DNA of 64,000 bases, taken from assembly GCA_900316515.1 (NCBI GenBank), contig ONDE01000001.1, forward strand, positions 62,001 to 126,000. The letters are read 5' to 3'. Made by a program: the position numbers and the translations under genes. Source of the DNA: an uncultured Bacteroidales bacterium (GTDB lineage: Bacteria > Bacteroidota > Bacteroidia > Bacteroidales > P3). The notes beneath the pieces were generated by a model. It ran no database searches. It was not told where the DNA came from and worked only from the letters and a program-made list of their open reading frames with translations. Shown piece by piece: positions 18,655 to 28,588 of the stretch; within the stretch, counting starts at the first letter, position 1, and every line of letters begins with the position of its first letter.

Positions 18655-19839
18655 ATGAAAAGACTTTCTTTGCTGACTCTCTTTGTCGCCCTCGCTTTCA
18701 CCGCTTGGTGTCAGAACTCTTTCTCGGAGACAGGACAGCATAACAATTACATCTCCACCGGTATGCCCATCCTTCTTATCGCCCCCGATGCTGTCAGTTC
18801 GGGTATGGGCGATGTGGGTGTAGCCTCGAGGCCCGACCTCTATTCTGCCCACTGGAACAACGCTAAGTTCGCCTTTGTCGAAGGCAATATGGGCGTCGGT
18901 CTCACCTACACCCCCTGGCTCCGCAACCTGCATGTGGGTGATATGAACCTCTTCTACCTCAGCGGCTACTATCGCATCAACAAGCGCTCCACTGTCGCCG
19001 CCGGGCTTACCTACTTTACCCTCGGCGACATTGACAACACTGATAACGAGGGCAACCGCATTCAGACCATCCATCCCAACGAATTCTCCTTCGATGTTAC
19101 CTATGCTTTGAAGTTGAACGACAATCTCAGTCTTGGTGCCTCTGGGCGCTATATCAGGAGCGACCTCACCAACGGCGCCACTGTCGAGGATGGTGGCGGC
19201 CATACCGAGACTCATGCCGCCAACTCACTGGCCGCCGACATAGGTGTCTATTATCAAGGTGATATTGACGCCTCGCAGTCTGTCGCATTCGGCGCCTTCA
19301 TCTCCAACCTGGGTGCAAAACTCAGCTATAGCGACGACGATAACGACAAGGAGTTTCTGCCCGCCAACCTCCGTATCGGCGGCAGATATACGAACAAAAT
19401 CGACAACTACAACAAGGTTAGTCTTCTCCTCGACGCCAACAAACTCCTTGTCCCCACACGCCCGTATACCTATGAGGGTGTCGACTACGTTACGCGTTAT
19501 GCAAATAACCTCACTGAGTATAACAATATCGGAGTGATTCAAGGAGCCTTGCAGAGCTTTGTCGACGCCCCTGGCGGCATGGGTGAAGAGTTGCGCGAGG
19601 TACAGCTCTCTGTCGGTGCCGAATACTGGTATGCCGAGACCTTTGCCGCCCGTTTGGGCTATTTCTGGGAACATCAGACCAAGGGCGGTCGCCAGTATGT
19701 AACCGTCGGTGCCGGTCTGCGCTACAGTGTCTTCGCCTTTGACCTCGCTTACCTGATTCCCACCACCCGTATCTCCACCAGCCCCTTGGCTAACACTATT
19801 CGTCTGGGGCTCTCAATGGAGATGATGCCTACCAAATAA
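18655..19839 (+). CDS. porV: Type IX secretion system outer-membrane protein PorV (LptO)
   Basis: 394 residues with signal peptide [20 protein letters not shown]. The mature start [20 protein letters not shown] and the [20 protein letters not shown] segment are the hallmark of PorV, a 14-strand FadL-type barrel. PorV shuttles folded cargo from the translocon to PorU and forms the attachment complex. The rest consists of amphipathic barrel strands to the C-terminus. Its TAA stop overlaps the ispF ATG by one base. Confidence 0.95.
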   Translation: MKRLSLLTLFVALAFTAWCQNSFSETGQHNNYISTGMPILLIAPDAVSSGMGDVGVASRPDLYSAHWNNAKFAFVEGNMGVGLTYTPWLRNLHVGDMNLFYLSGYYRINKRSTVAAGLTYFTLGDIDNTDNEGNRIQTIHPNEFSFDVTYALKLNDNLSLGASGRYIRSDLTNGATVEDGGGHTETHAANSLAADIGVYYQGDIDASQSVAFGAFISNLGAKLSYSDDDNDKEFLPANLRIGGRYTNKIDNYNKVSLLLDANKLLVPTRPYTYEGVDYVTRYANNLTEYNNIGVIQGALQSFVDAPGGMGEELREVQLSVGAEYWYAETFAARLGYFWEHQTKGGRQYVTVGAGLRYSVFAFDLAYLIPTTRISTSPLANTIRLGLSMEMMPTK

Positions 19840-20306
19840 TGCGCATTGGAACTGGATACGACGTACACCGTCTAGGTGAAGGCCTGCCGCTCTGGTTGGG
19901 AGGCGTTCTCGTCCCGCATTCTCATGGCCTCATCGGACATAGCGATGCCGATGTATTGTTGCACGCCGTTTGTGATGCGCTTCTGGGAGCAGCAGCCCTT
20001 GGCGACATTGGCAAACACTTTCCCGACACAGACCCACAGTATAAAGGCATTTCAAGTCTCAAGTTGCTCGCTCATGTTGGTGTGTTGCTAAATGAAAATG
20101 GTTATTCCATCGGCAACATTGACGCTACTGTTGCAGCCCAGCAGCCTAAGTTGGCACCATATATTATGACTATGCGCAAGAATATCGCCGATACACTGGG
20201 AATTGATGTCTCGCAGGTCTCTGTCAAAGCCACTACAACCGAACATCTTGGCTTCGAAGGTCGCGAAGAGGGTATCAGCGCACAAGCGGTGGCATTGATA
20301 GTTTAG
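19839..20306 (+). CDS. ispF: 2-C-methyl-D-erythritol 2,4-cyclodiphosphate synthase
   Basis: Makes the cyclodiphosphate intermediate of the non-mevalonate isoprenoid pathway. 155 residues, normal length. Metal ligands [10 protein letters not shown] (Asp8, His10) and the [23 protein letters not shown] region, plus [12 protein letters not shown] and the C-terminal [17 protein letters not shown], are all intact. The start shares one base with the porV stop (TAATG), a coupling that places an essential cytoplasmic enzyme under the type IX operon. Confidence 0.97.
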   Translation: MRIGTGYDVHRLGEGLPLWLGGVLVPHSHGLIGHSDADVLLHAVCDALLGAAALGDIGKHFPDTDPQYKGISSLKLLAHVGVLLNENGYSIGNIDATVAAQQPKLAPYIMTMRKNIADTLGIDVSQVSVKATTTEHLGFEGREEGISAQAVALIV

Positions 20307-20310
20307 CCTT

Positions 20311-20598
20311 ATGAGTGAGCAGAAACCATACGTAAGCCCTGAGACCAACGAAGAGGTCGATACCCTGGATGACAGCGGCTGCTCCCTAGTCCTTTGGAAC
20401 GACGATGTCCATACCTTCGACTACGTCATCAAGGCACTCGTCGACATCTGCCGTCATACCGAAGAACAAGCCGAACAGTGCGCCATTCTTGTCCACTGTC
20501 ACGGTAAATGCGCAGTCAAGCACGGTTCCTACTCCGAACTGCTCCCTATGCATCAAGCTCTTCTAGACAAACAATTGACAACCGAAATACAGGAATAA
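20311..20598 (+). CDS. clpS: ATP-dependent Clp protease adaptor ClpS
   Basis: 95 residues. The core LVLWNDDVHTFDYVIKAL matches the ClpS N-end-rule pocket (NDDxHTFDYV), and HCHGKCAVKHGSYSEL carries the conserved second half of the fold. It delivers N-degron substrates to ClpAP. It starts 4 bp after ispF. The clpA gene is not in the window. Confidence 0.93.
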   Translation: MSEQKPYVSPETNEEVDTLDDSGCSLVLWNDDVHTFDYVIKALVDICRHTEEQAEQCAILVHCHGKCAVKHGSYSELLPMHQALLDKQLTTEIQE

Positions 20599-20634
20599 AC
20601 GACATATTATTCTTTGAATTAAACAAATTTAGAT

Positions 20635-21114
20635 ATGAATACAACATTGCTTATCATATGTTTGCTGTTGGGCATCATTTTATTGACGCTCGAGATTGTC
20701 GCTCTGCCTGGCGGTGTGGCCGGTGTGTTCGGTGTATTGCTGATAGGATTCGGCGTATGGCAGACCTACGCACTTTTTGGAAACCATATCGGCACCATCG
20801 TACTGCTCTGTGCCATCGCGCTCTGCGTGCTGCTTATGGTACTGTTTTTGAAGCGTAAGACATGGAGTCGCTTTAGTCTCAATGAGGAAATTGACAGTAA
20901 GGTCAATCAACTGGAACCTACAGTAAAGATTGGAGCCCATGGCACTACCATATCTCGTCTTGCACCTACAGGTAAGGCTCTTTTCGATGGTCAGCAGGTT
21001 GAGGTTCATGCTGTCAATAAGTTCATTGACCCCGATCACCCCATCGAGGTTGTCGCCATCGAAGGCTACCGCATCGACGTTGTCGAAATCAGTGACGAAC
21101 GCTATGCCAACTAA
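20635..21114 (+). CDS. NfeD-like membrane protein
   Basis: 159 residues. Two or three hydrophobic segments occupy residues 4-75 (LLIICLLLGIILLTLEIV, GVFGVLLIGFGV, IVLLCAIALCVLLMVLFL). The C-terminal soluble OB-fold shows GAHGTTISRLAPTGKALFDGQ and VVAIEGYRIDVVEIS, the NfeD signature. NfeD proteins pair with flotillin- or stomatin-like proteins, and the next gene is exactly that partner. Confidence 0.9.
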   Translation: MNTTLLIICLLLGIILLTLEIVALPGGVAGVFGVLLIGFGVWQTYALFGNHIGTIVLLCAIALCVLLMVLFLKRKTWSRFSLNEEIDSKVNQLEPTVKIGAHGTTISRLAPTGKALFDGQQVEVHAVNKFIDPDHPIEVVAIEGYRIDVVEISDERYAN

Positions 21115-21144
21115 AAACATGTATAATTTTTAAATATTAATATT

Positions 21145-22131
21145 ATGACTACAGTTATCATTATTGTTATCTGCGTTGTAGCGCTGATATTGTTCCTTTA
21201 CTTGGTGCCTATCGGAATTTGGTTCCAGGCTCTCGTTAGCGGAGTGTACACTTCACTTGTGCAACTCATCTTTATGCGTTTTCGCAAGGTGCCGCCTTCG
21301 GTCATCGTTGGCAACCTCATCAGTGCCTCTAAAGCTGGTCTGAAAATCAAGCAGAACGACCTTGAGGCTCACTACCTTGCTGGTGGCCATGTGGGTAGCG
21401 TTGTTAACGCTCTTATCAGCGCCGATAAGGCCAATATGAACCTCGATTTCAAGACCGCCACAGCCATCGATCTTGCTGGTCGCGACGTACTGAAGGCTGT
21501 CCAGACCTCGGTCAATCCCAAAGTTATCGACACTCCGCCTGTGGCTGCTGTGGCAAAAGACGGTATTCAGCTCATTGCCAAAGCCCGTGTCACGGTGCGT
21601 ACCAACATCAAGCAGCTTGTCGGTGGTGCCGGCGAAGAGACTATCCTGGCCCGTGTCGGCGAGGGTATTGTAACCTCCATCGGCTCTGCTGTCAGCCATA
21701 AGCAGGTGCTCGAAAATCCCGATAGCATCTCTAAACTCGTCCTTACAAAAGGTCTCGATAGTGGCACCGCCTTCGAAATCCTATCTATTGATATTGCAGA
21801 CATCGATGTCGGTAAGAACATTGGCGCCCAGCTGCAGATGGATCAGGCTAATGCCGACAAGAACATTGCCCAAGCTAAAGCCGAAGAGCGCCGTGCTATG
21901 GCCGTCGCCCAGGAGCAGGAGATGAAGGCCAAGGCCCAGGAAGCCCGCGCCAAGGTCATACAGGCCGAGGCCGAAGTGCCTCTGGCAATGGCCGAAGCCT
22001 TCCGCAACGGTAACCTCGGCATCATGGATTACTACCGCATGAAGAACATCCAGGCCGACACCGATATGCGCGCCTCCATCGCCACCCCCGCTTCCGCCCC
22101 CAAGCCGGCGCAGAAGCCCGAGGAGAAATAA
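21145..22131 (+). CDS. floA: Flotillin-like membrane scaffold protein FloA
   Basis: 328 residues. An N-terminal membrane hairpin ([20 protein letters not shown]) is followed by the SPFH-like FloA core, with [18 protein letters not shown] and [20 protein letters not shown]. The C-terminal Ala/Glu-rich coiled coil (about residues 230-300) contains [20 protein letters not shown]. FloA organises membrane microdomains and works with NfeD proteins. The two genes are 30 bp apart and end at a strong terminator. Confidence 0.95.
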   Translation: MTTVIIIVICVVALILFLYLVPIGIWFQALVSGVYTSLVQLIFMRFRKVPPSVIVGNLISASKAGLKIKQNDLEAHYLAGGHVGSVVNALISADKANMNLDFKTATAIDLAGRDVLKAVQTSVNPKVIDTPPVAAVAKDGIQLIAKARVTVRTNIKQLVGGAGEETILARVGEGIVTSIGSAVSHKQVLENPDSISKLVLTKGLDSGTAFEILSIDIADIDVGKNIGAQLQMDQANADKNIAQAKAEERRAMAVAQEQEMKAKAQEARAKVIQAEAEVPLAMAEAFRNGNLGIMDYYRMKNIQADTDMRASIATPASAPKPAQKPEEK

Positions 22132-22158
22132 TACTCCCTAAATAAGAAACACCTTCAC

Positions 22159-22199
22159 TTTGCCTGCGGACGAAACAGCCGCAGGCAAATTTTTTTTTT
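22159..22199 (+). terminator. Rho-independent terminator after floA
   Basis: An 11-bp GC-rich stem TTTGCCTGCGG / CCGCAGGCAAA with a 9-nt loop, then nine or more T residues. Confidence 0.92.
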
Positions 22200-22219
22200 G
22201 TCAGGTCGGAAATAATTTG

Positions 22220-22229
22220 TACTTTTGCA
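22220..22229 (+). promoter_or_regulatory. -7 promoter element for the C10 protease gene
   Basis: TACTTTTGCA, 28 bp before ATG 22258. It lies immediately after the floA terminator, so the protease is an independent unit. Confidence 0.75.
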
Positions 22230-22257
22230 TTTTAAAATTGAACACAATTATTATACG

Positions 22258-25098
22258 ATGAAAAAGACTATACTCCTTCTAATGCTTGCCGCTATTGGTT
22301 TCTCGGCTGCCGCCTCGCCCGTCGACGCTGAATCCGCCGCAGCGGTGGCCAGAAGTTTTATTGCCCAGCGTGTCGCCAATGCCGGTCATGTCACCGCCAC
22401 AGTGGTTTACACCCACATGAAGCCTCAGAGCAGTTCGCCGGCCATGTATGCCGTCAACGTCACCTATGGCAATAACGGCAAGGGCTTTGTCATCGTCTCC
22501 GCCGATGATGTCGCCTATCCCGTCCTCGGCTACAGCGTCGCCGCCTACTGGCCCACTACGGGAGCGAAGGGAACAGGCGCCGCCGTCCCGCTCTGCTCGC
22601 AGATTACCGAGTACCTCAACGGCATCTCGTCGCAGATTGAGCAAGCCTCTTCCTCCAGTTACAGGCACCCCAGCTCGAGCGTCGCCGAATGGCAACAACT
22701 CCTGTCGACCAACGTCACGCCCCTCACCACGCCTCCCGACTCTGTCGGCCCGCTTCTGGTCACCCAGTGGTCACAGTCGCCATACTACAACGAATACTGC
22801 CCCGAAGATGCCAACAACCCCGGCAACAAGGCCGTCACCGGCTGCGTGGCAACGGCTATGGCGCAGATCATCCGCTATTGGCAGCACCCCGTCCACGGAC
22901 GCGGCACACACACCTACGAAGACAACACCAATGGCAGCTTCGGCACCCTATCGGCCGACTTCGCCAACGCCACCTACGACTACGCCAACATGCCCTTCAC
23001 CCTCAACGCCTCCAGCACTCCCGCACAGGTCAACGCTGTCGCTCACCTCATCTACCACTGCGGCGTTGCGTGCGATATGACATACGGAGTTGGAGGAAGC
23101 GGTTCGTATGATATTGTTGCCCGCGCAGGCTTGATAAACTATTTCCATTACAGCCCCGACATCAGCTATGTGGAGAAAAGCAATGTTTCTGCCACACAGT
23201 GGGATTCTATCCTCCATCATCATCTTGCCGCCGGTGAACCCCTCATGTTCTGCGGCGACGACCCTAACGCCGGTGGACATGCCTTCGTCTGCGACGGCTA
23301 CAAGACCGACGGCTACTACCACTTCAACTTCGGTTGGAACGGCTATGGCGACGGATGGTACAGAACCGACGCCGTCAACCCGAGCTACCAGTTCAACAGC
23401 GGCCAGTCGGTTCTCGCCGGCATCGTGCCCGACAACAACGGCAACGTCATCCTCGCCAACCGACTCGGCACAAGCACCTTCACCGTCGGCAATCAGCCCC
23501 TCGAGTTCTACAACACCCGTGGGCACGACGTCTATAGGGCAAACTGCTACACCAACACCTGCAACAACAACGTACTCTTCACATCCTCCGATGCCACCAA
23601 GCGGTTGAATATCGAAATGATAGATGCCGATTGCCAGAATTTGAATGTTTACGATGGCGAAGGAGGTACTTTGCTCACCGGCATCAGTTCTGTTATTACT
23701 GCCAGCGGATGCAACGTAACCACCCTTGGCCCCTCGCAGGTCACCTCTACCGGCAATGCGCTTTATTTGGAGCATCAGGGTGATTTCCGCTGCGTCGGAT
23801 ATAAAGTGCGTATAAGCCAGACTTCGGCTTCCGCCACCTCCTATATCGTCTCTGCCGCCCCAAACAACGCCTCTATGGGCTCCGTCACCGGCGGCGGCAC
23901 CTATGACGCAGGTGCCACTGTTACCCTCACCGCAACAGCCAACTGCGGCTATCAGTTCTCTCATTGGACCGACAGCTACGGCAACGTGGTAAGCAGCGAC
24001 GCTACCTACACCTTCACGGTCACTGGCAATGGTTCGTTTACCGCCGTGTTCGAGGCTGTGGCAGTGACAGAATTTGATGCTGTCGCCACCAGTGGTCAGA
24101 CGCTGCATTTTACCGTCAATTCCGACGGCACCTCGGTGACCATCACAGGCCATGAGGCAAACATCAGTGGTAACCTAGTTATCCCAGCTACAGTTAACTA
24201 TTGTGAGAACAATTATTACGTTACCAGAATTGCTGCCGATGCTTTTTTTAGCAGCAGTGGACTAACATCGGTAACAATACCCAGCACCATCACTTATATA
24301 GGAGAATATGCATTTTGGTATTTGGTTCTTGATGTTTATTATTTAGGAACGCTATCTCAGTGGTGCGACATTGATTTTATTGGATATACTTTCGGTGGAT
24401 TTAATCTCTACATCAATAACACCTTGGTGACAGACGTGGTAATACCGGAAGGGATTATCCAAATAAAAAATAGCTCATTCGACCGCTGTATAAGCTTGAC
24501 TTCAATTACAATACCTTCATCGGTTACCTCAATTGGGGCTGCTGCATTTATTTCATGTACAGGTGTGACATCCGTCATTTTGCCAGAATCACTTACAACT
24601 ATTGGCAGCCAGGCCTTTGAAAATTGCAGCGGTCTTACGGAGATTACCTGCCTTGCCGCCACAGTCCCCTCGTTGGAGGACAGAGCGTTTACCAGCGTCA
24701 ATGCCACGATTCCTGTGTATGTCCCTTGCGGCAGTGTGGCCAACTATCAAGCCGCCACTGGCTGGAGCAATTTCACCAATATTCAGTGCATATCACAGTC
24801 GGTAACGACAGACACCATGGAAATCCGCACCTGTACGGGCCAGACTCTGCTGTTCGAGGTGGAGGACGGCAACCATACTGCTAAGGTGATTGGCTATGTT
24901 GGCCAGTGCGCAGGCACCCTCGTCGTCCCTGCGTGGTTCTCGGTCGACGGTGTGCGCTACACAGTCACTGCCGTCGGTCCCCGCGCTTTCGAGAACTGCA
25001 GGGGTCTTGAGTCGGTGACGCTGCCCGTCACAATCACACTTGTCGACGACGAAGCCTTCAAGGGCTGCAGCGGCCTGATATCGGTCGATATAAAGTAA
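22258..25098 (+). CDS. Secreted C10-family (streptopain-like) cysteine protease with InlB-type and BspA-type repeats
   Basis: 946 residues. The signal peptide (MKKTILLLMLAAIGFSAAAS) is followed by a Spi-like propeptide with KGFVIVSADDVAYPVLGYS. The C10 catalytic domain has Cys196 in VTGCVATAMAQIIRYWQ and His341 in AGGHAFVCDGY. About residues 534-600 form a Listeria-Bacteroides (InlB B-type) repeat with GYQFSHWTDSYGN. From about 620 on are BspA-like LRR_5 repeats (LTSVTIPSTITYIGEYAF). The protein ends GCSGLISVDIK within the repeats and has no visible type IX C-terminal signal. The in-frame TTG at 22225 lies in the promoter, so ATG 22258 is used. Confidence 0.9.
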   Translation: MKKTILLLMLAAIGFSAAASPVDAESAAAVARSFIAQRVANAGHVTATVVYTHMKPQSSSPAMYAVNVTYGNNGKGFVIVSADDVAYPVLGYSVAAYWPTTGAKGTGAAVPLCSQITEYLNGISSQIEQASSSSYRHPSSSVAEWQQLLSTNVTPLTTPPDSVGPLLVTQWSQSPYYNEYCPEDANNPGNKAVTGCVATAMAQIIRYWQHPVHGRGTHTYEDNTNGSFGTLSADFANATYDYANMPFTLNASSTPAQVNAVAHLIYHCGVACDMTYGVGGSGSYDIVARAGLINYFHYSPDISYVEKSNVSATQWDSILHHHLAAGEPLMFCGDDPNAGGHAFVCDGYKTDGYYHFNFGWNGYGDGWYRTDAVNPSYQFNSGQSVLAGIVPDNNGNVILANRLGTSTFTVGNQPLEFYNTRGHDVYRANCYTNTCNNNVLFTSSDATKRLNIEMIDADCQNLNVYDGEGGTLLTGISSVITASGCNVTTLGPSQVTSTGNALYLEHQGDFRCVGYKVRISQTSASATSYIVSAAPNNASMGSVTGGGTYDAGATVTLTATANCGYQFSHWTDSYGNVVSSDATYTFTVTGNGSFTAVFEAVAVTEFDAVATSGQTLHFTVNSDGTSVTITGHEANISGNLVIPATVNYCENNYYVTRIAADAFFSSSGLTSVTIPSTITYIGEYAFWYLVLDVYYLGTLSQWCDIDFIGYTFGGFNLYINNTLVTDVVIPEGIIQIKNSSFDRCISLTSITIPSSVTSIGAAAFISCTGVTSVILPESLTTIGSQAFENCSGLTEITCLAATVPSLEDRAFTSVNATIPVYVPCGSVANYQAATGWSNFTNIQCISQSVTTDTMEIRTCTGQTLLFEVEDGNHTAKVIGYVGQCAGTLVVPAWFSVDGVRYTVTAVGPRAFENCRGLESVTLPVTITLVDDEAFKGCSGLISVDIK

Positions 25099-25115
25099 GA
25101 CTCAGAAATAAAGAA

Positions 25116-25145
25116 AAAGAGCCCCTGCTGTTGCGGGGGCTCTTT
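25116..25145. terminator. Bidirectional terminator between the C10 protease gene and panB
   Basis: A perfect 10-bp stem AAAGAGCCCC / GGGGCTCTTT with a 10-nt loop lies between convergent genes. A-rich and T-rich flanks suit both directions. Confidence 0.9.
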
Positions 25146-25162
25146 CTTTGTATATGGGTTGA

Positions 25163-25981
25163 TTAGTACTGTTCCTTCTCGTTGGGGAAGTCGCCGCTCT
25201 TGACGTCGCCGATGTAGTGGCGGATGGCGTTGGCAATGTCCTCGCCGAAGGTGCCGTAGGTGCGGAGGTAGCGGGGCTTGAACTGGCGCGTGATGCCCAG
25301 CATGTCCTGCAGCACGAGCACCTGTCCGTCGACCTGCGAGCCGGCGCCGATGCCTATGGTGGGTATCTTAAGCTCGGCGGTTACTTCTCCGGCCAGTTTG
25401 GCGGGGATCTTCTCTAGCACTATTGCAAAGCATCCTGCTTCCTGTAAGGTAAGTGCGTCTTTCTTCACCTGGTCGGCTTCCTCCTGCTCGGTGGCGCGCA
25501 CGGCATAGGTGCCGAATTTGTTGATGCTCTGCGGCGTGAGGCCCAGGTGGCCCATCACGGGGATGCCTGCCGAGAGGATGCGCTGCACGCTCTCCAGTAT
25601 CTCTTCGCCGCCCTCCATCTTGATGGCGTCGGCGCCCGTCTCCTTCATGATGCGTATGGCGCTGGCGAGGGCCTGCTTCGAGTTGCCCTGATAGGTGCCG
25701 AAGGGCATGTCGACCACCACGAGGGCGCGGTGTATGGCGCGCACCACCGAGGTGGCGTAGACTATCATCTCATCGAGGGTGATGGGTAGGGTGGTCTTAT
25801 GGCCTTCCATGACGTTGGCGGCCGAGTCACCGACCAGTACAACATCTATCTTGGTGCTTTCTAGCAGCGAGGCCATGGAATAATCATATGCTGTCAGCAT
25901 GGCGATCTTTTCACCGCTGACTTTCATGTTTTGCAACACACGTGTGGTGACCTTGGTCACATCAGTTTGTAGGTATGCCAT
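25163..25981 (-). CDS. panB: 3-methyl-2-oxobutanoate hydroxymethyltransferase
   Basis: First step of pantothenate synthesis, transferring a hydroxymethyl group from methylene-tetrahydrofolate to ketoisovalerate. 272 residues. Conserved blocks: [37 protein letters not shown] (metal-binding Asp), [35 protein letters not shown] and [23 protein letters not shown]. It lies 2 bp after the upstream secreted-protein gene, so the two are co-transcribed. Confidence 0.97.
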   Translation of the reverse strand: MAYLQTDVTKVTTRVLQNMKVSGEKIAMLTAYDYSMASLLESTKIDVVLVGDSAANVMEGHKTTLPITLDEMIVYATSVVRAIHRALVVVDMPFGTYQGNSKQALASAIRIMKETGADAIKMEGGEEILESVQRILSAGIPVMGHLGLTPQSINKFGTYAVRATEQEEADQVKKDALTLQEAGCFAIVLEKIPAKLAGEVTAELKIPTIGIGAGSQVDGQVLVLQDMLGITRQFKPRYLRTYGTFGEDIANAIRHYIGDVKSGDFPNEKEQY

Positions 25982-25983
25982 TT

Positions 25984-27279
25984 TTAGTCTATAATTTCTT
26001 CACCCTTCAGGGCGTTCTTGTCTGTTTTCTGCCGTTCGGCCGGAGTCTCTTCTTCCTGTTCGGGAATTATGCGGAACAGCTCCTTGAGGGGCTTCTTGAG
26101 TTCATAGCCGCCGCGTTTGGCCGGACGATAAGCCACATAGTAGTTGCTGCCTATCTTGAAAGCTGCAGCCTCGGTGGGACCGTCAACAGGGTAGAAGTAT
26201 TTGCCTACCTCATTGTCCTGTATGCGTTTGCCGAGAAATATGGTGTCGAATTGGGTTACGTTTATAGGTGCCATCAAGACCAACTCCCCCTTGCCAGGTG
26301 CACGACGTGTGGGCAGTGCCTTGTATTCTACACCTTTGCTGCCCTTAACCTTGGCGAAGAACTTCAGTTTGGCAGCCACCTGCTCGGCAGTGGCCGGTAT
26401 GCGTATGTATATGGAGTCTTTCTGCGCCAGTCGACAACTGTCTATCCCACGGGCCCAGTTGCTTTTTATAACTATGTATCCTGCTTGAACAAGCAGCTGT
26501 TTGCGGTGTGGAATGAGGCTGTATTTCTCAACTATGGTTTTGTAGTCCAAGTGGTCCTCAATGGTTATCTCAAGGTTGTCGGGACAGGTGTCTTTGGTGT
26601 TGTCGACGGCATATACCGAGCCGCGGCTGAGCATCAACGAAGCATAGTAGCCGCGTACAATGCTGTCGGCTTTGGGAACGAAGCATCCGCGTGCTGCACC
26701 CACACATTCATCTGGGTTGTTCTTGAATGTCACCAGTACACAGCCTTCAAGACGTATGCTTTTGTTCAGCAGGCGGCGTGCATCAGGCAGTTCTGAGCAA
26801 TCGTAAATGGCAGTTGATACAGGTACCTCGAAGCGTAATGTCTCTACGGTGTCACCATTGCAGGAACAATGAATCTTGTTGCGTGCGGTGCGTATTGGAA
26901 ATTTTGCTCCGCAACGTTTGGCGAAGTAGCGATATACACCATCTACACGCTGCTTGGTGAGGCTCTCGTCGCCGGTGCCATAGCCCTCGATGGTCATTGT
27001 ATAGTACATCGGATTCTCAATGTCAAATGCAAGGCGGTAGGCAGAGTCGAGCAAGTCCAGGTCGCTGACGGCGTAGGTGCTTTCTCCTTGACTATAGTGT
27101 ATCAACAGGTGGAATACAGGCGCGTGGTGTAGCGCTTTCTGGATGTTTTTCACAGGCTTGTCCGAGGCCACATATAGACCTGATTGGGCGGTGACAGGGC
27201 GACAGAAAGCCAAGAGGCACAGCGCTAGTGTTATGTGCAGATATTTTGTATTCAATATATTATATGTGGTCTTTCCCAT
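25984..27279 (-). CDS. Secreted protein of unknown function, cysteine-containing
   Basis: 431 residues. From ATG 27279 the N-terminus is a signal peptide ([22 protein letters not shown]). The mature protein has paired cysteines ([17 protein letters not shown]) and a region [28 protein letters not shown] that looks like an OmpA-type helix following a strand. The C-terminus is charged, with a Glu/Lys-rich tail. I do not recognise a family. A frame start at 27306 falls inside the -7 element and is rejected. It leads a two-gene unit with panB. A periplasmic or outer-membrane-associated role is inferred from the signal peptide only. Confidence 0.75.
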   Translation of the reverse strand: MGKTTYNILNTKYLHITLALCLLAFCRPVTAQSGLYVASDKPVKNIQKALHHAPVFHLLIHYSQGESTYAVSDLDLLDSAYRLAFDIENPMYYTMTIEGYGTGDESLTKQRVDGVYRYFAKRCGAKFPIRTARNKIHCSCNGDTVETLRFEVPVSTAIYDCSELPDARRLLNKSIRLEGCVLVTFKNNPDECVGAARGCFVPKADSIVRGYYASLMLSRGSVYAVDNTKDTCPDNLEITIEDHLDYKTIVEKYSLIPHRKQLLVQAGYIVIKSNWARGIDSCRLAQKDSIYIRIPATAEQVAAKLKFFAKVKGSKGVEYKALPTRRAPGKGELVLMAPINVTQFDTIFLGKRIQDNEVGKYFYPVDGPTEAAAFKIGSNYYVAYRPAKRGGYELKKPLKELFRIIPEQEEETPAERQKTDKNALKGEEIID

Positions 27280-27301
27280 TGTGTTCGGGTCTCGTTGTTT
27301 T

Positions 27302-27311
27302 TGCAAAAGTA
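27302..27311 (-). promoter_or_regulatory. -7 promoter element for the secreted protein / panB unit
   Basis: TACTTTTGCA on the minus strand, 22 bp before ATG 27279. Confidence 0.7.
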
Positions 27312-27426
27312 AACAAAAAAACTGACACCGCGATATTTTTTTTCTTTAACGTACAATATTTGTGATTCTTTTCTGTTACTACTATGCTTTGTTTTTTGAG
27401 AGTCACAGGCTCGCAAAGAAAAGCAT

Positions 27427-27500
27427 GGCCCCGTAGTTCAGCTGAATAGAACGTCGGATTCCGGTTCCGAAAGTCGTGGGTTTGAATCCCGCCGGGGTCA
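27427..27500 (+). tRNA. tRNA-Arg (anticodon CCG)
   Basis: 74 nt. The acceptor stem GGCCCCG pairs with CGGGGTC (one G-U), discriminator A, with no encoded CCA. The anticodon stem TCGGA / TCCGA encloses the loop TTCCGGT, giving anticodon CCG, which reads CGG. The T arm is GTGGG-TTTGAAT-CCCGC. The next CDS begins 6 bp after the tRNA, so tRNA and mRNA probably come from one transcript. Confidence 0.95.
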
Positions 27501-27506
27501 CTTACT

Positions 27507-28358
27507 ATGAAAAAGTCTACCCACCCGTTGATGCAATTGCTGGTAATGCTTGCAATTGCACTAGGTATGCTGCTGTTCTCAAGCATACTTTCCGCACCGT
27601 TACTTCTCGCCGACATGTCGCGCCCCATGATTCTCGTTGTGCAGTCGGTAACGCAGTTGCTCACCTTCCTTGTGCCCGTTGTACTTATGACTGTAATCTA
27701 CTACCGTGGCAGCATGCGCGAATACTATCGTCTCGACTTCTCGGGCCGTCGTTGGTATTATGCCCTTGCCGGTGTCGTCGTCACGCTGCTCCTCATTCCC
27801 GCCAACGACTGGCTGACCACGTGGAACGACAGTTGGAATCTCGGCAGGGTGGGGGAGATGCTGCGCGGCGTTCAGGAGTCCACCGAAGGCTTGGTCGAGA
27901 AGATGATGTCGACCGACACTGTGGCGGGTCTTCTGGGCAATCTGCTGGTTGTGGCGTTGATTCCAGCTGTGTGTGAGGAAGTGTTCTTCCGTGCCGGCTT
28001 CCAGAACCTTATACAGAAGTGGGTTAAGAACCCTCATGTGGCTATCTGGATCACTGCTATTATCTTCAGCCTCGGCCATGGCGAGGTGTTCGCTTTCATG
28101 CCCCGTTTTGTTCTTGGCGCCCTTCTCGGTTACCTTTATGTCTACGGAGGTTCGCTGCTGCCTAACATGATGGCCCACTTCGTCAACAACGCGCTGGTGG
28201 TAGTCCTCTATTGGCTTGTGGCACGCGGTGTGATTGATATCGATCCCGAAGCTCCGCTGAAGGTCGATTGGACACTCTCCGTCTTGTGTACTTTGGCAGG
28301 AGCAGCCGTACTGTGGGTCACTTTCTTCAGCCGCGACAAGCAACCATTAAAAGGCTAA
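27507..28358 (+). CDS. CPBP-family intramembrane glutamic endopeptidase
   Basis: 283 residues with about seven hydrophobic segments (LLVMLAIALGMLLF, PVVLMTVIYY, YYALAGVVVTLLLI, and others). The CPBP/ABI motifs are present: PAVCEEVFFRAGF (EExxxR near residues 156-161), FSLGHGEVF (His near 190) and NMMAHFVNNALVV (His near 224). This family covers Rce1-like proteases and bacteriocin-immunity or membrane-stress proteins; the substrate is unknown. It follows tRNA-Arg by 6 bp and seems to depend on the tRNA promoter. Confidence 0.9.
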   Translation: MKKSTHPLMQLLVMLAIALGMLLFSSILSAPLLLADMSRPMILVVQSVTQLLTFLVPVVLMTVIYYRGSMREYYRLDFSGRRWYYALAGVVVTLLLIPANDWLTTWNDSWNLGRVGEMLRGVQESTEGLVEKMMSTDTVAGLLGNLLVVALIPAVCEEVFFRAGFQNLIQKWVKNPHVAIWITAIIFSLGHGEVFAFMPRFVLGALLGYLYVYGGSLLPNMMAHFVNNALVVVLYWLVARGVIDIDPEAPLKVDWTLSVLCTLAGAAVLWVTFFSRDKQPLKG

Positions 28359-28382
28359 AAATTAGTCTTTAAAGGTGAGAAA

Positions 28383-28415
28383 AAAACACTCTTTTGTCCG
28401 TGGAACTAGTGTTTT
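28383..28415 (+). terminator. Possible weak terminator after the CPBP gene
   Basis: A stem of AAAACACT and AGTGTTTT with a 17-nt loop, followed after GGTG by A/T runs. The rest of 28416-28529 is AT-rich leader with no gene. Confidence 0.4.
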
Positions 28416-28529
28416 GGTGTAAAAAAATTTTTAATTACAATCTGTTGACAATCAATAATGAAGCGCATTGGGAAATGTTAAAAAAATAACAAAAACAAAA
28501 AAAACATTCTCCAAATAAAAAAAAAGTTC

Positions 28530-28539
28530 TAATTTTGCA
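28530..28539 (+). promoter_or_regulatory. -7 promoter element for the HU gene
   Basis: TAATTTTGCA about 50 bp before the HU ATG, in a very AT-rich leader. Confidence 0.7.
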
Positions 28540-28588
28540 ATCCAATTTGAGTTGAAAAACAAGTATTAACAATAAAAAAAATAACAAA

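Noticed and set aside
22225..22257. N-terminal extension of the C10 protease from TTG 22225
   Set aside because: It lies in the -7 element and would spoil the signal peptide.
27280..27306. N-terminal extension of the secreted protein from 27306
   Set aside because: The codon overlaps the TACTTTTGCA element; ATG 27279 gives a better signal peptide.
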